From the NCBI RefSeq assembly GCF_021347895.1, contig NC_067124.1:2053630-2117629 (forward strand): a stretch of 64,000 bases of DNA, read 5' to 3'. Of the stretch, positions 14,721-28,424 are shown in pieces. This stretch comes from Acanthochromis polyacanthus (Eukaryota > Chordata > Actinopteri > Pomacentridae). A program made the position numbers and the translations under genes. How positions within the stretch are numbered: the first letter of the stretch is position 1; every line of letters begins with the position of its first letter. A model generated the notes under the pieces. It ran no database searches and had not been told where the DNA came from. It saw only the letters and a program-made list of their open reading frames with translations.

Positions 14721-14879
14721 ATCAAATTGCCGGAATGTTTTCATTTGCATGTATTAACCATTAACATAATGAGGAGAAGTGACATTGGACCCGGATTGTG
14801 TGTCTGTTCGGATTGATAACTCTGCTGCATCTGCAAATAGTCTCCTCTGCAAAATTATGCTAGCAGTCAAATCAGTGTT

Positions 14880-14975
14880 GAACTGTGGAGGGAGAGGGAG
14901 AGTGGTAGAGAGAGGGAGAGGAAGACAGAGAGAGAGGGGGCAGAGACAGAGGGAGAGAGAGGGGGGAGACAAGAG
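14880..14975 (+). repeat. GA-rich simple sequence
   Basis: AGAG and GGGA units dominate, 150 bases before the TG array at 15.1 kb. Confidence 0.75.
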
Positions 14976-15120
14976 GAGGCTTTTGCTTTCTTTTTCCGTT
15001 TTATCAGGGAGCTCTGTGCAAACCTGCTGCAGTGTTGAATCGGAGCCATCATCCTCTGACAGCTATCCTTAAACAGGAAGGTGCCGCGAGTCATTGTCTC
15101 TAAGGCTCTGCGGAAAGCTG

Positions 15121-15123
<3 letters not shown>

Positions 15124-15214
<91 letters not shown>
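15124..15214 (+). repeat. (TG)n microsatellite
   Basis: About 45 perfect TG units. The reading frames across it are artefacts of the dinucleotide repeat. It is followed by loose CA-rich sequence around 15340-15425. Confidence 0.98.
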
Positions 15215-15217
<3 letters not shown>

Positions 15218-18200
15218 GGTTTGGGGTAGAGAAACACAGGGGGATGTGCCCATGTGGTTACTAGCTGGAGACAGACCTCGAGTGGGCACACTTCACACTT
15301 CTCGCCCTCCTCCCCCCTCCTTCCTTGTACATATCGGACACATGCACGCACACGCCTGCACACAGACTCATGCATACATGTGTCACCCCCAACACTTCCA
15401 AAACACACACGCACACACACACATCTGAGTGCTTCCAGGATACCAAAGGCTCACTTATCTGTTCCGTAAAGACTCACCATGGCCCACATTGGCGAGTTGG
15501 CGGGCAACCAGCCAAATCCACTGTGTGTTCTCTACTGCAGGCATCATGCAAAACACTGAACTGTCTTCAATATTCAAAATAAATTTTCCAACATGCTATT
15601 TCCCAGGATCAGCCTCTTAGGTCAAATTATTCAATTAAGTGTCTGTTTATTACTGATACCAAAGCTGGGTGGCGGTTCTACTTATCACCTTTTTTGCAGA
15701 TTGGTGTTCTCGCAGAATACCACCATAAAGATTGCCTTGGCTGTAATTAAAATGGCACAGAGACAAATTTGGCGCAGGGCTAAGACACGGGGAAATGAAG
15801 GAGGTAGGGGGAAATTGCAGGGGCTACGTTCTGTCATCCAGTGAAAAAAGTTAAGGCTGTAAAGTGGCAAAAAATATTGTCAGGGTGCTACTGTACACCA
15901 CAAAGAGGCAGGTAAGAGGTAAAAAAATGCAGCCTTTTGGTGGCGTTGTTGCCACCGCTGCGTGTTTTTGTGTGCAGAAAATGGTCAGGAAACTAGGCTG
16001 TGCTTTGTGGGTCTGAGTGAAGCAAGTAAACAGGAGTCAGTGATGGTTTGTGTGGCAGAGCGGATGCTGTTTCGACGTCCTAAACGCCAGCCGGGCTTGC
16101 ATCCATCCACAGGCCTGTGTGTTTGATGAGCTATTGGCAGGCTATGGGGACACGTGTTCCCATGCCTCGTGGCAAACATACCTTTCACCGTCTTTGACTC
16201 CACAAGCCTGTGTGACTTCTCAGGGAAAAAAATATGAAAGAAATCAAAGCGCCAATAAGCTGAGGGTGTTAAGCCAGAGAGGGGGAGGGGGGAAAGAAAA
16301 GAAAGACCTGAGCGACTTTGGATTTTGACAGAATCTTCATGTGCTCCCTGACAAAAATTTGCATTGTTATCACAGATAACTGCCGATGTTTTTACTTGGT
16401 TGTACATTTTTGTGAAATATGTAAAATGTAAACCGAGCCTCTAACGATTCCCTTAATGACGCGGATCTTGCTTTTCTCCCCCGAATCGCGTCTTAGCGGG
16501 CTTCTCAGTGCGGGATGTCTGATATCTGAATATTAAAAGGGAGTTTCAAGCTCATCTGCAAATGTGATTTGCACATATCACACTTCTGCAGTCGTCAAGC
16601 TGCTTCATCGCCAAGCTTCTGAGCAAAGAAGGCTGGGGAGGGGAGGGAGAAAAAAGAAAAAGAAAGATGCACATATGGGTTGCTATTGATGTATTCCATT
16701 TCTGACCTAATTTAAATCCCTGCCAACAAACTCATATGCATACTGTACATTTGCTAAATTACGGAGTGTAAACCTTGCCTTCTCACGGAGACAGGTGTAA
16801 ACATCAATGTTGTCATAATGCACCACCAGTAAATATGATAATCGCGCCATTCTGCAATAGAGCACAAAATAATTTGGACATCATTTTGATGCCTGAGGGG
16901 CCCAGGGGAATGCCCTCCAGAACGAAGGTGGCCCATTGACATGCTATACACGCCAAGATATAATTATGGCTGTCTGTCTTTGTTCCTCCCAAGCTCCCTC
17001 TCAGAGCACTAGTAATTTGCTTGTGATATTTTGGTATTCTTTACGATTGAGTTATTCTCTGTGGACTTGAGTATTACATGGGTGTAAATGAAGATGCAAA
17101 GAAGCTGCTCTGCTGCCAAATCCCAAAGTTCAGAAACTGTAATATCATAACGGCAAAGTTGATGCTGATAGCACCAAGTTATTTTGTGAAGCCTGATTTG
17201 AAATTTTATTTGGGCGCCTGACACATGACGACTCCTGTTCCTTTCGATTTCGGGTGCCTGCTCTAAGTGTCATCTCTGGCTATCTGTGTGGGACTTTGCT
17301 GATAATAAGGGGCAATGCCAGAATATCTTTAGGGTATGCAGTGTGTCGAGCTGTGGTTTGTTGTCATGATAATCCCCTCATTTGTAATGTCGGGATCAGC
17401 AGGTTACGGCTCTCCACTTGCCTGCCATGTCAAGACTTGGGACTGGCGAGGTGGATTGTCATTTCTGAAGCAATATTTTGACAGTGCCTTCACTTTACTC
17501 GTATGCTGCGGCTCAAAGGTCAGAGCTGTGCCACTTCCATTTACTGTGTGTGAACACTCAATCCCTGAGGAGTGGAGCTCTCTACATCTCCCCCTGCCTC
17601 AGCCTCTCTCCCTCCCAACACACACTAGTCATTCTTTCTGCCTCTCACCATTTAACTCAGTTGTTTTAGGAGATAGACGTCAAGGCTAGTCCCACACAGA
17701 GCTTTATAGTGGGTCTAAAGCTCCCAAATTGAAGGGCAATTACGACTTATAAACCTTCATAATAAGAGTGAATGGAACAAGGCAGCCCCTGTTCAGTTTA
17801 GCTCACTATGATGCCCGATTTCCCCTCCTGCCATCTTTCCAATTAGTGTACCTTAAAGACAGCCTCCTCTCCTTCCGTCACCGCGGCTCTCGGCCGCCTC
17901 GTATCGCACACACTGCTAGGTATTTTTTAAAAACATAGTCTGGTGTGATTGTTGCAACTGCACAATGTCTCAATGGTGTAGCTGTCATCCATTTTCCTGT
18001 GTGCTCGGTGCCACTCCTCAGACACAGAGGCAGGTTATGTCAACCAAATAAGGCCCTTGTCAGTAATACAAAAAGACATTGTTGCTGGTCCATTGTTACC
18101 TGCTCTGCCAGCTATCATATAGAAAGTGATGGAGTGACGGTGTTTTGGAGCGCGGTGCAGCTCCAGAGCCCCCAGGGGTATTATGGGTGTAAATCTCCCT

Positions 18201-19318
18201 CACACAGTTCTGCTCCAGGCCAGAGAGAGCATCGTCATTAGCTGGAGCAGATGGAGGGGCCTCAGCTCTGTTTTGCTCTATCTTCTGTTGGACTATACTG
18301 CTGGAATCCTGGTTTGATACAATGCGGGTGGATAGGAGCAACAGCCCGAGCCCAGACAATGAATGATGAAATCCACATGAAATCAGATGAAAGCTACAGT
18401 GCACACACACCCCAGGAGACTGATTCATCATTTATTTGTGAAGTGATGATAGTGGAGGTTTGGTTAACTGCTGGGCCTCTTCATATGTTTGTGTTCCTTT
18501 ATTGTGGTGGCAGCCGAGAATCACAAGTTGAGTTAGTAGGTTGGGTTTCACTGATAATGTCTTTGAAGGCTGATAGTGATAGCAGCGATATACATCCACA
18601 GAAAATAAAGTACTATGTAATATTTTGGGCATTCAACTTTTTAGTGTAATACTCAAACCAGAGGATTTTTATTACATTAAAGTAAATAAAACATCTTTGG
18701 GACTATTAATCTGACAAAAAGGCAGTGTGGAGATGTCATGTTGAGTTCTGGGAACTTGTGATGGGTGTTTTTCACTGTTATCGGTTATTTATAATTTCAA
18801 AAAAATTAAGGATTACATTAATTGTTGTTTGCTGAAACCCTAAAAGACACATTTGAATTAATAGTACTGATATCATTGCCAAATTATTTTCCAATGTGTC
18901 TACCGTATTTAATTATAACCATTCTGTTCATCAGTTTGTAATATTCCTCTTTATTTTTCTTACATTTATTTGAAGTAAAACAGTAAATATTCATGAAAAC
19001 AAAGAAAGTAAGTTTCCCTGAGTAGTATGGTAAACTTTAGAAAATCATGATTTTAAAAATAGATGAGTAAATATGAAAAATGACAATCAAGTTTTCAGAA
19101 TTTTATTCTCTTAATTGGAGCAAATATCTGATACTTCATAAAAATCCAATATCAGCCTGATACTGTATAACAGTTTAAGCCTGATTCCAAGCAGCTAATC
19201 AGTGCAATCATTTATCAATGAGGAGTATTTATCTCCAGCAGCCACTAGCTCCTCATTGATGCAGCACTATTTCACAGTGTGCTAGAGGCCCGCTATCCAG
19301 GGAGCACTGAGCGTGTGC

Positions 19319-19320
<2 letters not shown>

Positions 19321-19412
<92 letters not shown>

Positions 19413-19428
19413 GTGTGTGTGTGTGTGT
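19321..19428 (+). repeat. (TG)n microsatellite, interrupted once
   Basis: About 45 TG units, a CGG interruption at 19411, then eight more units. Confidence 0.97.
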
Positions 19429-19502
19429 ACGCGTGCTGTCTGAAGCACTGGCAGAATCCTAATCTTCCAGCAAGAAGAAGCTTCACTTGGCCAGATCAAG
19501 AA

Positions 19503-19562
19503 TTAGGAGGGAGGCAGAGTGGGGGAGGAAGGGGGAGGAGGAGGAGGAGGAGGAGGGGGAGA
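19503..19562 (+). repeat. GGA-rich purine tract
   Basis: Mostly GGA/GAG triplets on the + strand, close to the TG array. Simple-sequence in character. Confidence 0.7.
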
Positions 19563-19594
19563 AAAAGCCCATCTCGGTCTGTGTTTTAAAGGAC

Positions 19595-20130
19595 AGTGCT
19601 TTGAATGTCATTTGACAATTTCCTTTTAATTAGAACTAATTTACAGAAAGATGCCCACCAGCTAATCTTTACAGGATAATTAACTTCTATTTTCTTTACT
19701 TTTAATTAAAAAGTGGAAAAGATTTAGCTGATCCATAAAGAATTGTTCTTTTGAAATGTTCATCAGACTTCACACTTCTTTTGGCATTGGTAATATTTAG
19801 ATCCTATCTGCTGCTCACAGTCTCCACTGAGTTATTGCAATGATTTTCTCCCCCTTATCCGAGGTATTAAGAAGTGGAACTATCAATAGTAGAAATAGGA
19901 ACCAGAGGCAAATTAGAATTGAATTAATGAAGAATTTATTGCAAAAGGAACCCCCCATCCTTCATAATAGTGGAATGAAATTGACATCTTAGATATATCC
20001 ATTTCATAGAAATTCCTTGATGGGAAAATATTGTTTTATCTACATTATTTGATACAGTAATCATCTTTCTTTTTCTGAAGGCGCCCCATTAAATTCTTTG
20101 AAATGATGCTGGACTAAAAGCTAATTGTTG
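19595..20130. promoter_or_regulatory. Candidate enhancer rich in TAAT/ATTA cores
   Basis: The stretch contains TTTTAATTAGAACTAATT, AGCTAATC, GGATAATTAAC, TTTTAATTAAAAAG and CTAATTGTTG. It has no ORF and no known repeat. The dense homeodomain-like cores in unique AT-rich sequence are what fish developmental CNEs usually look like. Confidence 0.35.
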
Positions 20131-21248
20131 CAGAGGCAGTTTTAGCATTTACAATATTGCCATTTCAGCCCCCACAGGCTTGCAGGCCACTGAATGTGAT
20201 GAATTTGAAGCTTTTCAGGTTAAACACCAGCATCTTATTGAGTACTTAAGACACAGTCAAGTGTCTGGTGCCTCAACAGAATGAAAACTCCCTCAGACTC
20301 ATCAGAGCTGCAGAGAAAAGTCTTTTCTTGCCACTGTTAGCACTTAGCACCTTCCAACAGACTTTACTTAGTGGAGATAAAGTGAGCCAATATGAGGTGA
20401 GCGTGCTGTAGACAGAGCCTCCACTCGTCTGCAGATGAGCCAATGGCTGAAGATGGATGCCCCCACTTAACCATGATAGCTCCCTGGAGGAGCCTCACTC
20501 AATGGCTTCATTAAAAGTGAACGTTCTGGTGAAAAGCTCGCTTATAAACCAGTAATTAAGACCACACATATTTTACCTGCTTTGTTTCAGCTGTCACATC
20601 CAGTGTACAGGCACATGGTTAACTTTTATTTCCTTATAAGTCACAGAATGACACTAATAAATCATTCAGCCAGAGCAGAAGCAAGTGTGTAACAGGAAGG
20701 ACTTAAATGCAGCACACTGGCCGTTTTAACAGCATTTTAATCCCTTCGTTGCACCTACAAAGCAAGTTACCCTGCAAAGGCGGCATTAACTAAGCCCATA
20801 TTACTTGGAGGACAAGCCTTGTGACTTTTATGGACCAAACATTGTACCAGTGTCCACTTGGACGTGTTTGCGTCTCTGTAAACTCTAGAGAGGCAAGTAA
20901 AGTCAGTAGAGTGAAGCAGGACCCAGCTAACTCCACAGAGAAACTGGCTGGCATCTGCTGAAGCCCTCGGGCACGCTCAGAGGTGCCTCCAGCATTTTAA
21001 TGGCATAGTCAAATGCCAGCATGTTTTCATGCCATTCCAATTCAAATTCATTGGATAAAGAAGTAAGAGCGTGTTATTCCCCTTCAACAGTCCAGACAGA
21101 AACACTGGGCGCAACAACACAGAACTTAGCAACTCTGCAAACATGCTGGGATCCAACGTTGTGTCTGATTGGAATAAGATACTCGACCAGAATTATGTTA
21201 ACAGTTTTTGAGAAATGTGAACAAAAAATAAGTCCTTCTCTTATAGAA

Positions 21249-21268
21249 TTTTTTTTTTTTTTTTTTTT
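21249..21268 (+). repeat. Poly-T run
   Basis: Twenty consecutive T. No retroposon body is recognised on either side. Confidence 0.9.
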
Positions 21269-23664
21269 GCATGTGGGTAACACTTTCACAAGCCGTCACT
21301 CCATGATGCTTTCCCAGCCAGCGGGTGTGTCTCAGTGGTGCTGCACAGAGCCTAAATGTGCAATAATGTAAACTTAGTGTGCATTCTAAAGACATGATGT
21401 CACAGATCACATTTAGATGCATTGTCATCTTCAGCGCTGCGACCTCACAGAAGGATGTGCTGTTGTGTGCGGGGCTGTTTTACAATGATGTGACTACATT
21501 TATTCACCCTCCCCACTCCACCCCACCCCACCCCACCGTGAACCCGCCCCCCCTCTTTTTTCACTACAATTTCCAGATGAGCGTTGGTGCTGAGTTTTCA
21601 AGCAGTTTGTTGACTGTTGATTGTAAGCGCCTGAATTTAGGAAGGCAGCCATTTCTAATCATGAGAATTACATTGCTTAGCAACCGGAAAATCAAGTTAA
21701 ACAATACCATTGCTTATTCTTGGTCACAGACTGCAGCTCTGAGAACACATCAGTCTCCACTGAAGCTGTTCCACGCTCCTCCCAGCGCACACACACGTTT
21801 TACACACAAGCAGCCATTCACAGACAATATACAATATGGTAATTTACTTTTGACTTGTGTTACAGCATTAGCTCCACATTTAGTTTGATCACAGAGTGTA
21901 CAACTCGGAAAACGGCTCTTTTTTTGTAACATTTTATACAGTATGAAGAAAGATGTTTGAAATGTAACATTCCTTTGAGGGTTCCTGTAGCACATTAAGC
22001 TATTAAGAGTTGCGTAAATGGTATCTATTTCATTACAGTGATCAAGGATTAAATTAGAGGCTTGAGCCCTGTAACATATACACTAAGTCTCCTCCAAGGC
22101 TGAGGGAGCCCTCTGCTTCCCAAAGGTCATTAGAGCTGAGGAGAGAGGATGGCCCCCAGTCTCTCCTCGCCTCTCTCTACTTTCTCCTCCTTCTCTTTCT
22201 CTTGTCTCCCAACCTTGCCAACCTATCCTACTAGATGAGACAAAAGACTTTTTTTCTATTTTAACAGCGAGCAAGTGTTTATCCGTGGTATTTTCTCCAG
22301 CTGTGGGGGTAAACAAATGAATGTGCATGTAAACCTACCTGGCTCACAGCATTAAGAAACTCAAGACAAAGTCTATATTTCTACATTTCCTCCCCCGCAA
22401 AAGTTCCTGTGTGTGTTCACCCGGAAGTGCGGAAGCCGGTGTTGGCACAACGGGCCAGACACAGGGAGCAGAGTTGGCAAGGGTTGAGCTGTGTGGCCCT
22501 GTTGGATTTTAGGGCTGCATTATGCATTCATGTTTAGTCTCAGGTGCTACGTTTTATCCCCAGGCCAGCTTGGACACATTTTCAATGGACCTTTTGGATG
22601 AAAAACTGTATAGGTGGGAGCAAAAATGATTTCCATGCTTATAGAGATCTGCTGCTTTGTTCTGTCAGATTCAATTACCTCACCTCTAATTAGGGAGCTA
22701 TAGAGGAGGCTGGGTTTGTGATCCACACATCACACTGTGGAGCCTGCTGATAATGTGAGGTATCGCTATCACAGCCCGGCCACAAGCTCCCCACATTGCG
22801 GACGTTTGAAAAAGCATGCCATGAAATTAGCAGTCACTCATACAGTTTTGCACATACACACATATTTCTTTACAGCTGCATTTTTTTAAAAGGGTGAGCT
22901 TTGGAAGCACGGTTGGCACATCTGTGTGCTTTTTTTTTCATTTTCTGTTTTAGTCCACTGAGGCGCAGACTCCAGTACAGAGTATTTTCTTGAAAGATAT
23001 GCTCATTCCACCACCTCTGTCCGTACTCTTCTCTTCCCTGCTCCCCTTCCTCTGTGACTCATTAATCCTCTGTCCATCATATGGTCTCAGAGTATCACCC
23101 CATTTTATAGACTCAGTGGGGGCATTACCATATCCCACTCCGGAGCTCCACTCCGCATGGCCGATCCCTATCAGACAGAGGCCATGCCATGAACAAAAGA
23201 GCCACTGTGATCAAGCCTGCATTCAGCTACCAATGTCTCTATTAGCATTGGCTGCTCCTGCCTGCTGCTCCTGCTGCATGACTGTTTGAACAGAGCTGAG
23301 ATTTCTCTCTCCAGTCGGCAGAGGAAGAGTCTGATGAATGTGGATGATACAGTCGGGAGTGGAGGGTGTGGATAACAGGGCTGTGGGGGTGCAGCGATAC
23401 CTGGACACTGACCCTGATTGAGAGGAAGTTCAGACAGGGTGCAGTTTCCCTAAAACATCCTCTTAAAATTGAGCAGATAGCAGTCTTTGTGCTGGGATGA
23501 TTTTGGCAAACCAAGCCTTTCTCTGGAAGGTAAAGCTCATGAATTAGCACCTGAAAGTCTGGACTGAAAAGCTGTGGCACTTGAGGTTACGGATAATTAT
23601 TGTAGGACCCTAGCTCCTATTATTCTAATGATTATTTTTTCGCAATAAACTGATTAATTGTTTA

Positions 23665-24003
23665 GTGGAGTGGTTCCAAACCTGTTTGACTCGTGACCCC
23701 TTAGAAATGAAGTGAGATCTTGCTGTGACCTGTAAGCAGCGGTTGTGGCCTTATTGAAGAGCATGTGCAGTTTAATCAAAGTTATTTTCCTTTTCACATT
23801 GTTCCATCCCAAGGACTTCCAGAGTCCTGAATGTGTAAATGTATCCAGGATTTCATTAGAAAAAGTTAAATTAAAGGAGAATGTCGACTTCTCTCACAGA
23901 AAGCCTAACTTGTGTAACAGAAATATGGAATCTATTAAATTTTATTTCTTTTATGGTTCAGCTCTCTGTCTAGCTCGTGACCCTTTATATCTCTTGGTGA
24001 AAC
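23665..24003. repeat. Degraded hAT-like repeat remnant
   Basis: It begins near GAGTGGTTCCAAACC followed by TCGTGACCCCTTAGAAATG and ends near GCTCGTGACCCTTTATATC. The GTGGTTCCCAACC plus CGTGACCCC pattern is characteristic of an old, abundant non-autonomous hAT-type family in fish. Ends and target duplication are no longer readable. Confidence 0.5.
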
Positions 24004-26582
24004 TGTGAAAGATTCCAATCACAAGATCTGCAGAAACATGGTATTATCTTTAAATTGCATGTTTTCTATGACGAAATGCCAAAAATCAAAGACATTTAAC
24101 TACTAAATCATGACATCTTTTTTGGCATTTTTACTGTATGAATGATTATTTTGACCAATCTGTTATTTAAACTTAGCTGGTTGGCTAATTAGGACGACAG
24201 TAAATCATTTTCTCTTGAGGTGACGTTCGCTGATTTGCTAAGAAATGGGCTTTCTACAGATATGACTTGTGCATCTTTTGGAAGCTCAGATCTGTAATTC
24301 AGACCTGATTTCTGTGTTTCTTATAATGAGTGCACCATTTAAAGCAGCCTGTGTTGTTTTGTGCTCTCTCCGCGGTGTCATTGGCCGTCTGAACTCCAGA
24401 GGAGGCTTGATAAGAGGGTGAAGCAGCAGACATTCCTCCGGCCCAGTTCGTCAGCAGACCCTATAGAAATGCACCAACAAGCGTGGGTCACACAGTGAAT
24501 GTGACAGGATTTTAAACAGTACACAACTAAATATAGCAGGAACGCCACTATCAGAAAATGAGTTAGGAGTGTGGTGCTAGTCGTTTAGAAAGTCATTATT
24601 CTTATCATTGCTGTCTCTGAAATAATTTCAGGTCTCTCCATGCAATGAATACTGTATAATAAACTAAACATGTGAGAATGCGAACAAACTTTGGTAATCT
24701 ACGTGGTCCCCAAGAAGTAGCCATCAGACCCCTTTAATGTCTGGGTGGAATATTACATTTTTCCATATTCAGTAAGGCCTCCAGTATCTCTATCAGTTCA
24801 AAAATGCTCCATTTAGTTACTATCTGTTAGAGTGGGGAAGTGAGATGCCCTTATTCTGAGTCTATTAAACCTCAATTCTATCTCATCTTATCTACCTAAT
24901 CTTTGTGTCTTATTGACCATGAAGTTTATCTTTAATCTCTCTTTACCCTTATTATCGCACAACACTGTAGGTCTATTTTCTGTGGTGCAATAGTGCTGCT
25001 GTATTTGCCAGCAACAGAGGAAGAATCGTTTAGTTGTACACACAGTTCTTATTCAGCTGTGTAATGGAATGTGTACAGACTGTGTGTATAGAAATGTATT
25101 TCCCCGCTTTCTTTCACACTGTCTTCAATTGCCTTGGCAGGAGCTTTTAACGCCAGTCATACAATCTCCCCTTGATACTGCGATATTTATCTCTCAGTAT
25201 CATCTTAAGCGATGGTAGACTCATCGAGTCACTTCACGCCTCACTTCACTCCTCGGCGAATCAGCAGAAGGCATCAGATAAGATCATAAAACTGTATCCT
25301 AATTTAAAAGCAGCACTCTGCCTCTGCAGTGTCTATTAGAGATCTGTGTGCTAATTCTTTTCATGTCCGGGGCTCCTGCAGATGTAGGCTTCTACAAAGG
25401 AGTAATTTATAAGACTAATGAAAAGAGCAAGCAGTTTGTGGACATCAGGGGGGTCTTTTATGAGGCTCAGTGCGGGAAGAAAGAGAAACAGGAGAGGCAC
25501 ACCAGTCCCACTTTCTGAACTGAAATTATTGCTTTATTAAAGCTAAGGGGCTCACTCCTGCTACAATAGAACAAACACGTTGAAAGGTGTCGAGAGGATA
25601 GAAGTGTACCCTGTTTGAGCTCCAGAATGATGCACAAGAGGCTGCAGCATAGCTCATGTGTGACAGGCAGAAACAGAGACAGCATCCACATCTAGCTGCC
25701 AGTGATATGATTATTCACTTTAAACACAACTCGAGCAGGAGTTTTTATGCCTCATGAAAATGATGCAGTTTTCTCTCTTGACTGTATTATTTTAAATATA
25801 AACTAACCTAAAACCTGAGGTGTCACTTCTTTGCTATGGTAATTCATGTGCAGACATTGCAGACATGTTTTGGTGGGAAGGAGAGGTGCGCAAGATCCAC
25901 ATAATCTTAATAACATTCAAATGCCGGGTAAGATGTTTTTCAGAACTAATACAATTCAGGTAGCAGTACAGTAATTCCATCAACACCCTTGATTGAAGCA
26001 AAATGGTAATATGCAAATACCAAAAGAGATGTACAGCTACAAGCAAAACTCTGAAATCATTTAGATTTAAAGAAATAATATTGCACAGAGGGGGGAAAAA
26101 TTAATCACACGGAAAAGTGTCTCCTTTAAGATTGCACTGGTGTATTACCCGGAGGCATGGAATGTAAATGGAAAATCAACATTGTACCCTGTGATAAGGC
26201 TAACAAATTAATAAAAGTATTTTCTTTCCTCCTCCCATGCTGATGCCTGTATGAAAAGTCTGGAAAGGAACTTTTTTTTTCATTCTTCCATCTGTGTGAG
26301 GTTTTGTTTTGCAGGTAGTGGGATTAACATCAACACTCACCTTGGCTGCATGTCAGCTTGTTTTTCAGAAAACACAGTCTCATCGGGCTTTTTCAATCGC
26401 TGTAATGGAAGGACCAATATTATGGCAAAATTCTATTCTTTATTGACATGTCTGAACATTGGTTCAGCGTAGACACTGCAATGCTCTGCTGCACCTAGCA
26501 TCGCAACAAAAGAAACAAGGAGAGGCAGCTTTTTTTTCTTAAAAGCCTGAAGGATGTGATGAAACTGCTGAACATCTCCCTC

Positions 26583-26624
26583 GTGTGTGTGTATGCGTGT
26601 GTGTCTGTGTACATATGTGTGCGT
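26583..26624 (+). promoter_or_regulatory. GU-rich tract just upstream of exon 2 acceptor
   Basis: In place of a long pyrimidine tract, the region before the exon 2 acceptor is dominated by GT/TG dinucleotides, with only TTCCCTCAG directly at the splice site. UG-rich RNA is the known binding preference of CELF proteins and TDP-43, which often act on nearby exons. Any regulatory role here is an inference from position and composition. Confidence 0.4.
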
Positions 26625-26634
26625 GTTCCCTCAG

Positions 26635-26793
26635 GTCCTCTGGAGGATGGCCTGGAGGAAGAGGAGGAGGAGTGTGTCTCCGAGGAGAACGAGCTCCTGG
26701 CCAAAGACGAGTTCTCGGTGGAGGAGAACTTCACTGCCGAGTTTGAGACTGAGAACATGAGCTGCGAAGACATGGAGTACTTCTGCAACAAAG
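26635..26793 (+). CDS. zfpm2: zfpm2 coding exon 2 (FOG2 acidic N-terminal segment)
   Basis: This 159-base internal exon belongs to a ZFPM2/FOG2-type gene. FOG2 is a nuclear multi-zinc-finger cofactor that binds GATA4/5/6 and modulates their activity in heart and gonad development. The exon starts after a CAG acceptor and ends at AAAG before GTGAGG. Entry and exit are both phase 1. The translation begins [19 protein letters not shown] and ends [15 protein letters not shown]. This lines up with the human ZFPM2 segment PLEDAIEDEEEECPSEE...LSCEEVEYFCNKG, as I recall it. The split first codon ends in GT, which fits the arginine seen in the human protein. The peptide is strongly acidic with no zinc finger, as expected for this part of the family. 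The GT-rich stretch at about 26585-26624 replaces much of the usual pyrimidine tract. Family assignment is firm; the choice between fish paralogues a and b is open. Confidence 0.93.
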
Positions 26794-28424
26794 GTGAGGA
26801 TCGTTTGCTTAAACCCGAAAATCCAGAAGTCGCTCTCTCTAAACAAGCAGTGTTCAGGGGTCTTTTTTAATACCTAACATGAGACAATATGTTCTGCCAC
26901 CCTTGTGCCAAGCATCAAAAATAAGTTAAACTCCTGCCAATTGCATCTAATAAAATTCCTCAACATGTTCAAATCAAACCTGGCAGGACTTGTGTCCGCA
27001 TGAGATTTCTCCTGCATCACTGCCTGGAGTTGAAACTATCCATTTTGATATTTGATCCCAGCAATCCACCCAAGAGCAGTGGTTTGATCTGAGAGGAAGA
27101 TGGCATCGGCAACACTGGCTCACCCTCTGTGATAATGCTGTGAAGGTGTGCTACGGTGCACCAATGCACTGGAGAGCGTAGCACTTCCCTTTGAGTCGGC
27201 TGCTAAAGCTCTGTAAACACTCAGCAGCACCTGCTACTGCTCGGAGGTCCAGCACTATAAAGCGCCTCAGCATCGCCAAATGCGCCCGAGTCCTCTTTGA
27301 ACTCCAATTCAATTAGATTGCTTCTTTGTATGTTTGTTTCATTTCGGTCACACCTTGCCATCACAGGAGCTAATTTGTGGTCTGCTTCAGGTTACAGTGT
27401 GAAGATGACAGACTTGTCCCGCCTCCCTCCCCCCTCTAACGCCTCCACCCTCACCCCCACCTCTTCCTACCCTCCGGTCGCGTGGCTTTCGCTACCCCAG
27501 GTGTCCCCGCTCTTACTGGCGCATGGATGCCATAAATTTGACTTTTTAATGAAGAACCAACGCTTTGAATGTCTGCCTTCTCTTTCTCCTTTCAAAGGGA
27601 AATTTGTTTAGAATTATTTCTTCACACTTCTAAACTGATGTGCCTCGTGGGATTACATTACTGAGGAAAAATAAATCTTTCATGTTTCAGGTATAGGCTA
27701 TGCCCCAGTAATCGTATCAATAATGTTTTCCTTTTGTTCTCCGGTAAACGTTGAACGGCACAATTGTTCAGAAATTGCAATTACCAGCAACGCCTCGGTT
27801 GCTTTAGCCTTTGTCTCCTTCGTAATGTCTCCTTACTCAAACTTCAAAGTACAATGCATGGCCTTCTAATAACCCAGTAGCTATGAAACAGATGGTGCAG
27901 TACATATTGGTGGTTGCAGCAAGAAAAAAGTACAACTTCTGAAAATCTTCAAAGAACCTTGCCAGAGCCATTTGATATTCCCTTTGTTTTGGATAAAACC
28001 ATGTGAGAAACTGGGCCTCAAATCTCCTTTCCATGTTTATGAATAAAGTCAACACAAAATAGCAATCCAGGATGTCAAATACTACTTTTCGCGAGCACTG
28101 GTAATCTGCTCCTTGTCATACACACGCCTTACCAGTCAGATTTTTTTGTATTACTTTGCTATCTAAGCTTACAGTAGCTAATACTCCCATTGCCTCCTAA
28201 GACCCGAATGATGTACTATCCGAATTTCTTTTTTCCTCGTGGCAAGTTGTGTGCAATCATCAGGTGTAGCCATTTTCCTCATGATCCCTTCCTCAATTAG
28301 ATCTGTTTAAAACTAATGTCGGAGTGGCTTAAATTTACCCCACTTATGTGAAACTGCCGTGAATTAAACAGGACGCAATCCTGGCGGCATTAAATGGTTT
28401 AAGTGTGTTATTCCTCGACTATAG

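Larger units (their letters stand above)
1..26634 (+). other. zfpm2: zfpm2 intron 1 (partial) or 5' flank plus intron 1
   Basis: No exon is supported in this stretch. I looked for the short first coding exon, which in vertebrates encodes the MSRRKQSKPRQIK repression motif, and did not see it, so it probably lies upstream of the window. The sequence is mostly unique and moderately AT-rich, with many open frames under 170 codons that show no recognisable domain. It holds TG arrays at 15.1 and 19.3 kb, a C homopolymer at 7.56 kb, a GC-rich block at 6.3-7.0 kb, enhancer-like blocks near 13.5, 14.5 and 19.8 kb, and degraded transposon copies near 1.7 and 23.7 kb. The rest holds nothing I can name. 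Confidence 0.75.

Noticed and set aside
15081..15428. Open frames over TG/CA arrays on both strands (also at 19.3, 43.5-43.9 and 58.1 kb)
   Set aside because: They encode only alternating Cys-Val or His-Thr runs produced by dinucleotide repeats. They have no conserved flanks or splice logic.
21379..21888. Plus-strand open frame of 169 codons in intron 1
   Set aside because: It crosses a CCCCA-rich simple stretch and shows no family resemblance, start context or splice structure.
1..26634. First coding exon of zfpm2 (N-terminal repression motif)
   Set aside because: I searched for the expected basic peptide before a phase-1 donor and found no candidate. It is probably outside the window.
26631..26846. 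Minus-strand open frame opposite exon 2
   Set aside because: It is the antisense shadow of the Glu-rich exon, giving a leucine-rich artefact.
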